Of a stretch of 36,826 nucleotides of DNA, positions 26,519 to 33,553 are shown in pieces. The notes beneath the pieces are model-generated. The model was not told the DNA's origin and did not search any database. It worked only from the letters and a program-made list of their open reading frames with translations. The stretch lies in NCBI GenBank assembly GCA_026989335.1, contig JALSJN010000086.1, forward strand, positions 1-36,826. The letters run 5' to 3'. This DNA comes from Thiotrichaceae bacterium. Its GTDB lineage: Bacteria > Pseudomonadota > Gammaproteobacteria > Thiotrichales > Thiotrichaceae. The number at the start of each line of letters is the position of its first letter. The stretch's first letter is position 1. The translations under genes and the position numbers were made by a program.

Positions 26519-26842
26519 TCAACGTGTCTCTAAATCATACAAGGTCATATCACCTTCTAAATTAAGGTGCATCGCATAGGCGTTCGGTACACGCGATAAA
26601 ATATAACCTGCCATTAATGTCCCTGTTTCTTTATTGTCATTTTCGAGTGCTGTTAGTATTCGGTCAGATACGATTTGGCAACGCTGTAACTGATCTGGTT
26701 TTGCAACCCATGAGCGACTCATTTGGTAGCCTTGATCCATATCTTTGTCGATCATGTCAAAATAATCTTTAGCATCGGTGAGAATTTCATCGGGTACATT
26801 GATTTCTTGCTCATGTTCATCGACGAAGATTTTAAGTATCAT
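26519..26842 (-). CDS. Small acidic cytosolic protein of unknown function
   Basis: A 107-residue acidic protein beginning MILKIFVDEHEQEINVPDEI, with a central MDQGYQMSRSWVAKPDQLQR block, then CQIVSDRILTALENDNKET and LMAGYILSRVPNAY. The QGYQMSRSWV and ADRILTALENEN-type patterns look conserved in proteobacteria, but I cannot name a family. No membrane segment or signal. The gene is divergent from the PKHD-type dioxygenase with a 139-base spacer. Confidence 0.65.
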   Translation of the reverse strand: MILKIFVDEHEQEINVPDEILTDAKDYFDMIDKDMDQGYQMSRSWVAKPDQLQRCQIVSDRILTALENDNKETGTLMAGYILSRVPNAYAMHLNLEGDMTLYDLETR

Positions 26843-26943
26843 TTTAAGTCTATCCAGTAGGGTGTTAAAGATAAGTACATAGAGTACTAAATTATTGTAT
26901 GTATAAAAACCATTTTAATCTAAGTGATTTAATTGTAGTGGCG

Positions 26944-26949
26944 TATAAT
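26944..26949 (+). promoter_or_regulatory. Candidate -10 box of the PKHD-dioxygenase promoter
   Basis: A perfect TATAAT 32 bases before the ATG at 26982. No strong -35 element is seen 16-18 bases upstream, so an activator may be needed or the box may be fortuitous. Confidence 0.35.
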
Positions 26950-26981
26950 TGATACACGTTTGATTTAGAGAGTGTAAGACG

Positions 26982-27650
26982 ATGTTTTTAGCTATAAAAA
27001 ATGTCTTAAATGACAATCAATTAAAGGTTATTCAAACCTTATTGAAAAATGCTGAGTTCGTGGATGGTAAATTATCCGCAGGAAAAGAAGCAAAACAGGT
27101 TAAAAACAATCAAGAATTATCGCAAAATAGCCCTTTACATGATCAATTGAATCAAATGGTGATGAATGCATTGTTACAAAATAGCGAGTATCAAGATTTT
27201 GCTTTTCCTTTAAAAGTTGCAACGCCTTTTTATGCTCGGTATACCCAAGGTATGACTTACGGCTTTCATGTAGATGATCCTGTTATGGGGCCGATGCATA
27301 GCCGTTATCGTTCGGATCTTGCGACAACCATTTTTTTAAATGATGATTATGAAGGGGGAGAACTGTGTGTAAAAAACACTTTGGGAGAACAACAGATAAA
27401 ATTAGCGGCAGGTGATGCAATTGTTTACCCAGCGACAACCCTACATCAAGTGAATAAAGTGACTAAGGGCGAGCGACTGGTTGCAGTAACATGGGCGCAA
27501 AGTATGATTAAAGATCCACAAAAGCGCGAGCTGGTTTATGAATTAGGTCAAGCGCGAAATATTTTGATCGATGAGCGCGCTGATGCAAATGAAACAGCAC
27601 ATGTTAGCCATGTTTATGCCAACTTAGTACGGCGTTGGAGTGAGGTATAA
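26982..27650 (+). CDS. Fe(II)/2OG-dependent PKHD-type hydroxylase (YbiX/PiuC family)
   Basis: A 222-residue protein of the YbiX/PiuC PKHD-type hydroxylase family, usually about 225 residues. The iron ligands are HVDDPVM (His96, Asp98) and His155 in ATTLHQVNKVTKGER, with Arg165 as the likely 2-oxoglutarate anchor. The conserved blocks YGFHVDDPVMGP, RSDLATTIFLNDDYEGGEL and GDAIVYPATTLH are intact. In other bacteria piuC sits next to TonB-dependent iron receptors; none is present here, so the substrate is unknown. It is the third 2OG-Fe(II)-type gene within 2.6 kb. Confidence 0.9.
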   Translation: MFLAIKNVLNDNQLKVIQTLLKNAEFVDGKLSAGKEAKQVKNNQELSQNSPLHDQLNQMVMNALLQNSEYQDFAFPLKVATPFYARYTQGMTYGFHVDDPVMGPMHSRYRSDLATTIFLNDDYEGGELCVKNTLGEQQIKLAAGDAIVYPATTLHQVNKVTKGERLVAVTWAQSMIKDPQKRELVYELGQARNILIDERADANETAHVSHVYANLVRRWSEV

Positions 27651-27705
27651 TAATAAAAGCGTACTATTTCAATTGATGGAATGGGAGAACAGCCACAACT
27701 ACCAT

Positions 27706-28295
27706 CTAACTCTCATTTTTTAGCCAAAGAAACTCCATTTGTTTCGCTGTTTTTTCTGCTAAAGAATGGCTATGAAGTTTACTTACAAGGTGTAGGCTCA
27801 TATCAATACCTGCTGATATGCCACCCGAAGTAATAATATTACTTTCGTCCACCCAGCGAACATTTTTGATAATGGATAGTTTGGGAAACATAGTAGCTAA
27901 GTCGTCAATATCCTCCCAGTGAGTTGTTACTTTGTGGTCTTGTAATACCTTAGCTTTAGCCAATAAAAATGCACCCGTACAAACGGATGCCACTAATGAT
28001 GCAGTTTGGGATTGGGAGTTAATCCAATTAATTACATTTGTTTTTTCAAGCTCAGTTGTATGAACTCCACCAACTACAATCAAAACATCAATTTCAGGAT
28101 GATTAGCAAAACCATAGTGCGGGAGTACTTGATATCCCGCCCGTGCGGTGACGGTATTACCAGTTTCGCTGATTAGAAAAACCTCAAATGGTTTTATAGT
28201 ATCGTTACAAACTCGATTTGCTGTAGTGAATACTTCGTAGGGCCTGAAAAGTCTAAAACTTCTGCATCATTGTAGATGTATATGCCGATATTCAT
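27706..28295 (-). pseudogene. DJ-1/PfpI-family protein (isonitrile-hydratase-like), single-base frameshift
   Basis: The protein runs from MNIGIYIYNDAEVLDFSGP (ATG at 28295) through the family continuation YEVFTTANRV, but the frame breaks at the C run near 28239-28243. One extra base would restore a continuous protein of about 196 residues. The downstream part is intact: EIDVLIVVGGVHTTEL, the nucleophile elbow SVCTGAFLLAKA, THWEDIDDLATMFP and SNIITSGGISAGIDM. These are features of DJ-1/PfpI proteins related to isonitrile hydratase and the N-terminal domain of GlxA regulators; no HTH domain follows. The break lies in a short homopolymer, so a sequencing error is possible. An intact shorter start at 28083 would lack the N-terminal third. 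Confidence 0.78.
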
Positions 28296-28330
28296 TAACA
28301 AGTTACTCACAAACTATAAAATTTGACATA

Positions 28331-28357
28331 AAAAAACCACTCGAAAGTGGTTTTTTT
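28331..28357. terminator. Intrinsic terminator of the 63-residue gene (bidirectional form)
   Basis: Stem AAAAAACCACT / AGTGGTTTTTT around a CGAA loop. On the minus strand the U run lies directly downstream of the gene ending at 28378. Its symmetric A/T flanks could also stop plus-strand transcripts. Confidence 0.85.
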
Positions 28358-28377
28358 ATGAATTTATTTTTCTGAGT

Positions 28378-28569
28378 TTATTTCCAGAAATCAACTTCTT
28401 TAGAAGCAATATCGCGTACTTCGTTTGTAAGCTCTTGATAACGCTCACGGTATGCTTTCCACTCACCAACGTAATAGTCTTCGGCATTAAAATTGCCACT
28501 TTGCTCGTATTTTACAAACTTTGCCTGCATATCAAGCATTTCTTGAATTAGTTCTGATTTATTACTCAT
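28378..28569 (-). CDS. Small helical protein divergent from the DsrC-like gene
   Basis: A 63-residue, highly charged protein starting MSNKSELIQEMLDMQAKFVK and continuing YEQSGNFNAEDYYVGEWKAY, ending EVDFWK. It looks like a two-helix cytosolic protein. A GAGAACTC-type sequence (GGAGAACTCAC on the coding strand) before the ATG serves as ribosome-binding site, and a clear terminator follows, so it is a genuine single-gene unit. I do not recognise a named family. The divergent arrangement with the DsrC-family gene suggests a shared regulatory region and perhaps a related function, which is inference. Confidence 0.7.
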   Translation of the reverse strand: MSNKSELIQEMLDMQAKFVKYEQSGNFNAEDYYVGEWKAYRERYQELTNEVRDIASKEVDFWK

Positions 28570-28764
28570 GTGAGTTCTCCAGTAGCTTATCTAATTAATT
28601 TTAATGCGCGAAATATACCTGTAGTTCATCCTAAGAGGTATATCCCTAAAGGAATGTAATCCCTGTAGAAGTTTATTTACTAAGTATAGGTCGCGTGACA
28701 TTTCTATCATATTATGACATCTTTAGCTTGTCGAAGACATAAATCAAATGAGGTAGCTACTATT
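28570..28764. promoter_or_regulatory. Divergent regulatory region between the small gene and the DsrC-like gene
   Basis: An inverted repeat ATATACC...GGTATAT (about 28615-28645, 17-base spacer) is adjacent to the near-palindrome ATCCCTAAAGGAAT. Such symmetry between divergent genes fits an operator, but I cannot match it to a known regulator. The first copy lies about 45 bases from the small gene's ATG. Confidence 0.35.
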
Positions 28765-29103
28765 ATGGCAATTGAAGTAAACGGAAAAACAATCGAAACT
28801 ACTGACGCAGGTTATTTAGAGAATCTAAATGACTGGAATGAAGAGGTTTGTAAAGTAATCGCAGAAGGCGAAGGTATCGAAGTTACCGATCGGCATATGG
28901 ACGTGATTGCATTTTTACGTGATGAGTATATCAATAATGCAGGTAACCAACCGATGGAGCGCGCTATCACTAAGCATATGTCAAGTGTATGGGGTGAGAA
29001 GTTAAAAGGTAAAGATTTATACACGCTTTTCCCTGGTGCACCCAGTAAGCAAGGTTTAAAACTTGCAGGCTTACCAGCTACCACACGTAAAGGTGGCTAC
29101 TAA
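28765..29103 (+). CDS. DsrC/TusE-family protein lacking both conserved cysteines (RspA-like)
   Basis: The fold is clear: MAIEVNGKTIETTDAGYLEN, NDWNEEVCKVIAEGEGIEVTD, HMDVIAFLRDEYI, and YTLFPGAPSKQGLKLAGLP. True DsrC has two redox cysteines, one in the KQACKIAG loop and one next to last; TusE keeps only the terminal one. Here the loop reads KQGLKLAG (Leu98 at the cysteine position) and the tail ends TTRKGGY, so both are missing. The only cysteine is Cys29, outside the motif. It cannot carry the DsrC trisulfide or relay persulfide like TusE, and fits the cysteine-less group termed RspA, proposed to be regulatory. Start ATG 28765 (112 residues) is chosen by homology, with GAGG eleven bases upstream. 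It is a single-gene unit. Confidence 0.85.
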   Translation: MAIEVNGKTIETTDAGYLENLNDWNEEVCKVIAEGEGIEVTDRHMDVIAFLRDEYINNAGNQPMERAITKHMSSVWGEKLKGKDLYTLFPGAPSKQGLKLAGLPATTRKGGY

Positions 29104-29119
29104 AGCTAGATAAAAGCTT

Positions 29120-29165
29120 AGACTATAAAAAAGCCTCATTATTTAATGGGGCTTTTTTATAGTCT
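29120..29165. terminator. Bidirectional intrinsic terminator between the DsrC-like and radical SAM genes
   Basis: A long inverted repeat, AGACTATAAAAAAGCC paired with GGCTTTTTTATAGTCT, with a short CAT/ATG extension and small loop. The T runs on both strands can serve the two convergent genes. Confidence 0.9.
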
Positions 29166-29201
29166 AAATTTTTTTTAAAACCTTTGCATGAGTCAGTGAC
29201 C

Positions 29202-30722
29202 TTAACCATGTTGCTGTTGGCGTTTGTTAGCCGTTCCGATTCGCGCTTTTCTTTGTTTATTAAGTAATAAATCAAGGCTGCCGCGTTGTCCTGATTGTTC
29301 AAAATCTTTAAGGAGAGCTATTTTGACGGTTTTTTCTGCCATTTTGAAATCACTCAATAAGCTTTGATAGAGCATTTTATACAGCCGAGGTAGTGCAATT
29401 TTCCAGGTGCTGCCCGCTTCTTTATATAATGCATTGCTGAGCTGCATAAAGCGTTGAAAAGCTGAATCATTATTTTTTTTATTTCCTAACACCAAGGCTA
29501 AGGTATTTTTAAATCGCCCAGAGTTCGCGATCATATCCCAGTAGCGTGCAAAGCGTTGTACTTGTTGTAGCTCCATAAAGCTGATATCACGGGTGCTAAG
29601 TACGGTATAAGGTGGCGTTTGGCTATAATTCATCTGGTATTCTTGACTATGCCGATTAATGGGCGCACCGCGCAAACGTTTTAAAATACCCATTTGAATT
29701 TCTTGTGGATTGAGTTCTACTAATTGATCAAAACTCTTAGAAAAATTTTCTAAGGTATCGCTGGGAAGTCCAAAAATGAGATCAGTGTGTAAATGTGCTC
29801 CCGTATGCTTACGCAACCAGCGGATATTATCTTTGGTTTTTTGATTGTCTTGTTTACGGCTGATGAGCGTTTGAATATCTGGGTCAAAAGTTTGTACGCC
29901 AATTTCAAACTGTAAAGAATTTTTTGGAAAGCGTGTGAGTATGGCTTTAAGTTTATCGGGCAGATTATCAGGAATGACTTCAAAATGAAGGTATAAATCA
30001 TCCGTCATTCGTTCTAAGAAAAATTCTAAAATAGTGACGCTGTTGGCAACTTTAAGGTTAAAGGTACGATCAATAAATTTAAAGTTTCGTGCTCCGCGCT
30101 GAATTAGCTTATCCATTTCGACTAAGAAAGCACCTAATTCAAAGGGTTTAGAGGTTTTATCTAAAGAAGATAAGCAGAACTCGCACTTAAAAGGACAGCC
30201 GCGCGATGCTTCAACATAGATTAATCGGTTACGAATATCCTCATCATTATAAAAAATATAGGGTAGCTCTAATTGTTCTAAAGGAATAACCTCGCCATTA
30301 ATTACTTTATTTAGTGGTTTTCTATTGGCTAATATTTGTGTGCAAAGTTGGTAAAAGCTTGTTTCGCCCGCGCCTTGAATAATATAATCAGCATCATTAA
30401 CTACGGTGGGCTTATCCGGCAAGTGACTAACTTCTGGCCCACCTATGACCACAATTATACTCGGTGATATCTGCTTAATTAATTGTACTAACTCTGTAAT
30501 CTCACTGATATTCCAGATGTAAACACTGAGTCCAATAATCTTCGGTTTTAACAATAAAAGCTTTTCTGAAATATCAATGGGCCGTTCATGAATAGTGAAT
30601 TCAATGAGGGTGGTTTGGTGTTGCAACTCACCTAAATTGGCATACAAATAACGTAAACCAAAAGCACTGTGAATGTAACGTGCGTTGAGGGTGGTTAGGA
30701 TGATGTTAGTTTCTGAGCTAAT
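29202..30722 (-). CDS. B12-binding-domain radical SAM protein (DUF4080-type) with uncertain start
   Basis: The protein has an N-terminal cobalamin-binding Rossmann domain (KIIGLSVYIWNISEI, VIGGPEVSHLP), a radical SAM motif GCPFKCEFC (three cysteines spaced CxxxCxxC, at residues 151, 155, 158 counted from the TTG at 30647) and a C-terminal helical region of the DUF4080 kind. Such proteins are B12-dependent radical SAM enzymes of unknown substrate. The usual N-terminus, NIILTTLNARYIHSAFGLRY, is encoded in frame upstream of the first conventional start (TTG 30647) as far as a stop at 30726-30728, with no ATG, GTG or TTG. Either an ATT at 30722 (GGA eight bases upstream) is used, or an extra A near 30728 breaks a MDLTISSETN-like start. 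I extend the feature to 30722. Confidence 0.8.
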   Translation of the reverse strand: MSSETNIILTTLNARYIHSAFGLRYLYANLGELQHQTTLIEFTIHERPIDISEKLLLLKPKIIGLSVYIWNISEITELVQLIKQISPSIIVVIGGPEVSHLPDKPTVVNDADYIIQGAGETSFYQLCTQILANRKPLNKVINGEVIPLEQLELPYIFYNDEDIRNRLIYVEASRGCPFKCEFCLSSLDKTSKPFELGAFLVEMDKLIQRGARNFKFIDRTFNLKVANSVTILEFFLERMTDDLYLHFEVIPDNLPDKLKAILTRFPKNSLQFEIGVQTFDPDIQTLISRKQDNQKTKDNIRWLRKHTGAHLHTDLIFGLPSDTLENFSKSFDQLVELNPQEIQMGILKRLRGAPINRHSQEYQMNYSQTPPYTVLSTRDISFMELQQVQRFARYWDMIANSGRFKNTLALVLGNKKNNDSAFQRFMQLSNALYKEAGSTWKIALPRLYKMLYQSLLSDFKMAEKTVKIALLKDFEQSGQRGSLDLLLNKQRKARIGTANKRQQQHG

Positions 30723-30869
30723 CGTTTAAGTCCATTTTTTGATTTTTATAAACTAACATTTTGAATCATAAAAATCAGTTTAATGTTGTAAACAATAGTA
30801 TCACTAAGTTAGCTTATTATTATATAGAAATAAGCTAAATCATTGATTCATAACTCCTTTTAATTGGCC

Positions 30870-30883
30870 TTGATAAATATCAA
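30870..30883. promoter_or_regulatory. FNR/Anr box 1 (perfect TTGAT-N4-ATCAA)
   Basis: TTGATAAATATCAA matches all ten specified positions of the FNR consensus. It lies 30 bases (three helical turns, centre to centre) upstream of box 2, on the same side of the helix. Confidence 0.8.
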
Positions 30884-30899
30884 ATGTATTTTACGTGTA

Positions 30900-30913
30900 T
30901 TGATATAGATCAA
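30900..30913. promoter_or_regulatory. FNR/Anr box 2 (perfect TTGAT-N4-ATCAA) with class II promoter geometry
   Basis: TTGATATAGATCAA is a second perfect FNR consensus site. A TAAATAAT stretch at about 30933-30940 lies where the -10 element of a class II FNR promoter (box centred near -41.5) should be, giving a start near 30946 and a leader of about 70 bases before the FadL-like ATG at 31015. This predicts induction under oxygen limitation. An inverted repeat ATAGGTG (30921-30927) / CACCTAT (30953-30959) brackets the predicted -10. Confidence 0.8.
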
Positions 30914-31014
30914 TTAATAGATAGGTGTTGCTTAAATAATGATCAAAGGCATCACCTATAGACAATAAGGGTTACAAAGGATAAAGAGTAGCCTTAAACA
31001 CCAAGGAGAAAAAT

Positions 31015-32070
31015 ATGCAAAAAATGATAAAGCCCAGTTTGATCGCGGCATCAATAGTACTGGCTATCTCGGCACAACAAGCGGGTGCAACCAACGGCTA
31101 TGCTGCGCATGGTTTTGGTACGGTACAAAAAGCGATGGGGGGTACAGCAGTTGCTGGTAGTGACAATGCAATGAATATAGCTACAAATCCTGCATCCATG
31201 TCGATGGGTGAAAATAACTGGACTGGAGGATTGGAGTTATTTGTTCCTGATCGTGGTTTGGAACACTCAGGGAGAGCAGGAAATCAAAATAAACCTATTA
31301 GCGAATTTTTTCCACCGGGTACTTCTGGTAACTGGGCGCCAGGTGATACTGTTGGGGTCGACAGCGGTATTGATGGCCAGGTACTAAGAGCAAACGAAAA
31401 AAAGCAGTTTGTTTCACCCGAAGGCGCCTATCAAAAACACATCGGTAAAAAGTTTGCCATAGGTGTTGCGGTTTACGGTAACGGCGGGATGAATGCCAGT
31501 TACGATCGTCCTATCTTTTCACAAACCAATAAAACCAGCATAAACTTAGAGCAACTCTTTATCGCGCCAAGTGCTTCAATGAAGATTAACCCAAGACATA
31601 GCATAGGCGCTTCATTAAATTTGGTGTATCAACGTATTGATATTAAGGGCGTAGATGCCTTTAAACCTTTCAGTCGTAATCCGAATAGTTTATCGGATAA
31701 AGGCGTCGATAGTTCAACAGGTCTAGGTTTCTCAATTGGTTGGCAGGGTAAGGTTTTAGATCGGCTTACTTTGGGTGCAACGTATCGCAGTAAAGCGAGT
31801 ATGGGTAGATTTAAGAAATACAAAGGCTTATTTGCTGAACAAGGTAAATTTGATGTGCCAAGTATGATTACTATTGGTGCTTCGATGAAGGCTACGCCAA
31901 AAACTACAGTCGCGCTTGATATTGCACGAATCAATTATACCGATTCAAAATCTATTTCTAATAAAAACAATACTGCAGGTTTACAGCAACAATTAGTCGC
32001 ACAAAACTTCGGTGTTATTCCACCGGGTACAGCACTTCAAGGCCCCATGTTAGGAACACGGTTAAGATAA
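31015..32070 (+). pseudogene. OmpP1/FadL-family outer-membrane protein, 3' truncated at a gene-fusion junction
   Basis: A signal peptide (about residues 1-25, ending QQAGA-TNGYA) is followed by the OmpP1/FadL N-terminus HGFGTVQKAMGGTAVAGSDN and NPASMSMGENNWTGGLELF, then many barrel strands (IAPSASMKINPRHSIGASLN, TLGATYRSKASMGRFKKYKG, VALDIARINYTDSKS). The frame ends abruptly after ALQGPMLGTRLR, whereas the intact paralogue at 33554 continues with DGPGFGWDDQ and about 120 more residues of terminal strands ending in Phe. The last four to five strands are missing, so a stable barrel is unlikely. The sequence beyond about 32058 belongs to a Big_1/cytochrome gene in another frame. AGGAG precedes the ATG and two FNR boxes lie upstream. 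Confidence 0.8.
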
Positions 32071-32078
32071 CCGTTCAA

Positions 32079-33344
32079 TTGAAAGATGAAACTGGTAAGA
32101 ACCTCACTAAAGGAGGAGAGCAAGTGGTTCTTTCTTCGAGTGCCGGCTCTTTATCTAGTCTCGTCGATAATAAAGACGGCACTTATAGTGCAAATTTAAC
32201 CCATACAGAAAATAACAGCTCAGTTACAGTTTCTGCAAAAGTGGCAGGAAAAACAGTTGTTGATACCGCAAGAATTGGTTTTAAGGTAGCTCAAAATCAA
32301 CCCATGACAGCATTAGCCTCATTAGGTAAAAAAATCTTTGAAGATGAAAACCTATCCGTGCCAACTGGTCAATCTTGTGCATCCTGTCATGATTTAGATA
32401 GTGGTATAACAACGGATATCCGCGATACTAAAGAGACATCTGAAGGGGCAAGAAATGGAGTTTTCGGTGGTAGAAATACGCCTATGATTAGTTATTCAGC
32501 GCATACACCAAACCAGTTTTTTTTAGGCAAGCGTAAAGTTGGTGGACAATTCTGGGATGGTCGTACTGACTCATTAGAAGAGCAAGCACGTCAACCATTT
32601 CTTGATAAGCGTGAAATGAATAATCCCAGTAAAACTGAGGTTGTCCATAAAATTAGAAATGCCGTGTATGCGGTAGATTTTAAAACTGTTTTTGGGAATA
32701 ATGCTTTCAATGATATTGATAAAGCTTATGTACAAATATCACAAGCTATTGCCGCTTTTGAGCGTAGTGGACGTTTTTCTCCCTTTACTTCTCGATGGGA
32801 TAAAGAAATGGCTGATGGGAAAATGGACGGCGATGTGTTTACTGCTAGTGAAATGCGTGGCTTTCAAGCATTCAAAGAAGGTCGCTGCGATACTTGCCAT
32901 TTCACACCAGATAATTTATTAGGAGCTCAAGTATTCACCAATTTTGAATATGAAAATATTGGTACACCTAAAAACCCAAGCAATCCATTGTTAACTGCTG
33001 ATACCACCTTTATAGATTTTGGAGCAGGTAGCGCACCTGATGATCCTGAAAATGGGCCGCATTCGGTTAATCCTCCTAAAACAGGAAAAGGTATGTTTAA
33101 AGTACCCTCATTACGTAATATTGCTAAAACCGCACCGTATATGCATAACGGAATATTTAGTAATTTGAGCCAAGTTATTGATTTTTACAACGCAGAAACT
33201 GTTGTAGGAATTGATACAACAGCAGAAGTAGGTGATACGATTTCAGATGGTGGTCAATACTTTACGAATCTCTTTGAAACTACTCAGGAGAAAATTGATT
33301 TACGTGCATTTTTAGAAGCACTCACAGATGAAGGTTTAGAATAA
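32079..33344 (+). pseudogene. Big_1 domain plus MauG/cytochrome c peroxidase-like dihaem protein, 5' truncated
   Basis: The frame begins inside a bacterial Ig-like (Big_1/invasin) domain: TVKITVQLKDETGKNLTKGG, SSAGSLSSLVDNKDGTYSAN, and is followed by a dihaem cytochrome c peroxidase/MauG-like domain with CASCH (about residues 100-104) and CDTCH (about 270-274), plus FWDGRTDSLEEQARQPF and MFKVPSLRNIAKTAPYMHNG. The only start available is TTG 32079, within the Ig-like domain, and there is no signal peptide, so haem attachment in the periplasm would fail. In-frame codons upstream (NTVKITVQ) show that the original gene extended 5'. The 3' end looks complete. Unless a -1 frameshift joins it to the FadL-like gene, this is a non-functional remnant. 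Confidence 0.75.
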
Positions 33345-33476
33345 CTTTTGCTCACATTTCATTTGAATGTTTTTAGCACAAAAAATGAGAGAAATTATCA
33401 TATAAATAGAACAGCTGCATTAGTTATTAAGAATATTATAATTTAGTTAAATCAGTAACTTAGGGGTATATTCTTA

Positions 33477-33506
33477 TTGACACTTAACTCTTTAATAATG
33501 CATTAT
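33477..33506 (+). promoter_or_regulatory. Candidate sigma-70 promoter of the intact FadL-like gene
   Basis: A perfect -35 TTGACA (33477-33482) and a CATTAT -10 at 33501-33506 with an 18-base spacer (four of six matches). The start would be about 33513, giving a leader of about 40 bases. This suggests the second FadL gene is transcribed independently of the FNR-linked upstream locus. Confidence 0.45.
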
Positions 33507-33553
33507 TGGCTGGAAATAATCGAAGTTATGTAAATATTAAATTAGGAGTACCT

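Noticed and set aside
26335-26565. Separate 76-residue gene
   Set aside because: Its sequence (VKAADLLLMKPHLLHSSS) is the C-terminal block of the degenerate PhyH gene, not an independent gene.
28714-28764. N-terminal extension of the DsrC-like protein
   Set aside because: The extra residues are not part of the DsrC/TusE fold; the ATG at 28765 gives the standard beginning.
31015-33344. Two intact, independent genes (FadL-like and cytochrome peroxidase)
   Set aside because: The first lacks its terminal barrel strands and the second has no signal peptide, while Ig-domain codons continue in frame upstream of its only start. A fusion or deletion junction explains both.
33506-33553. Start of the second FadL-like protein at 33506
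   Set aside because: It would place a polar segment before the signal peptide and has no ribosome-binding site, whereas AGGAG precedes the ATG at 33554.
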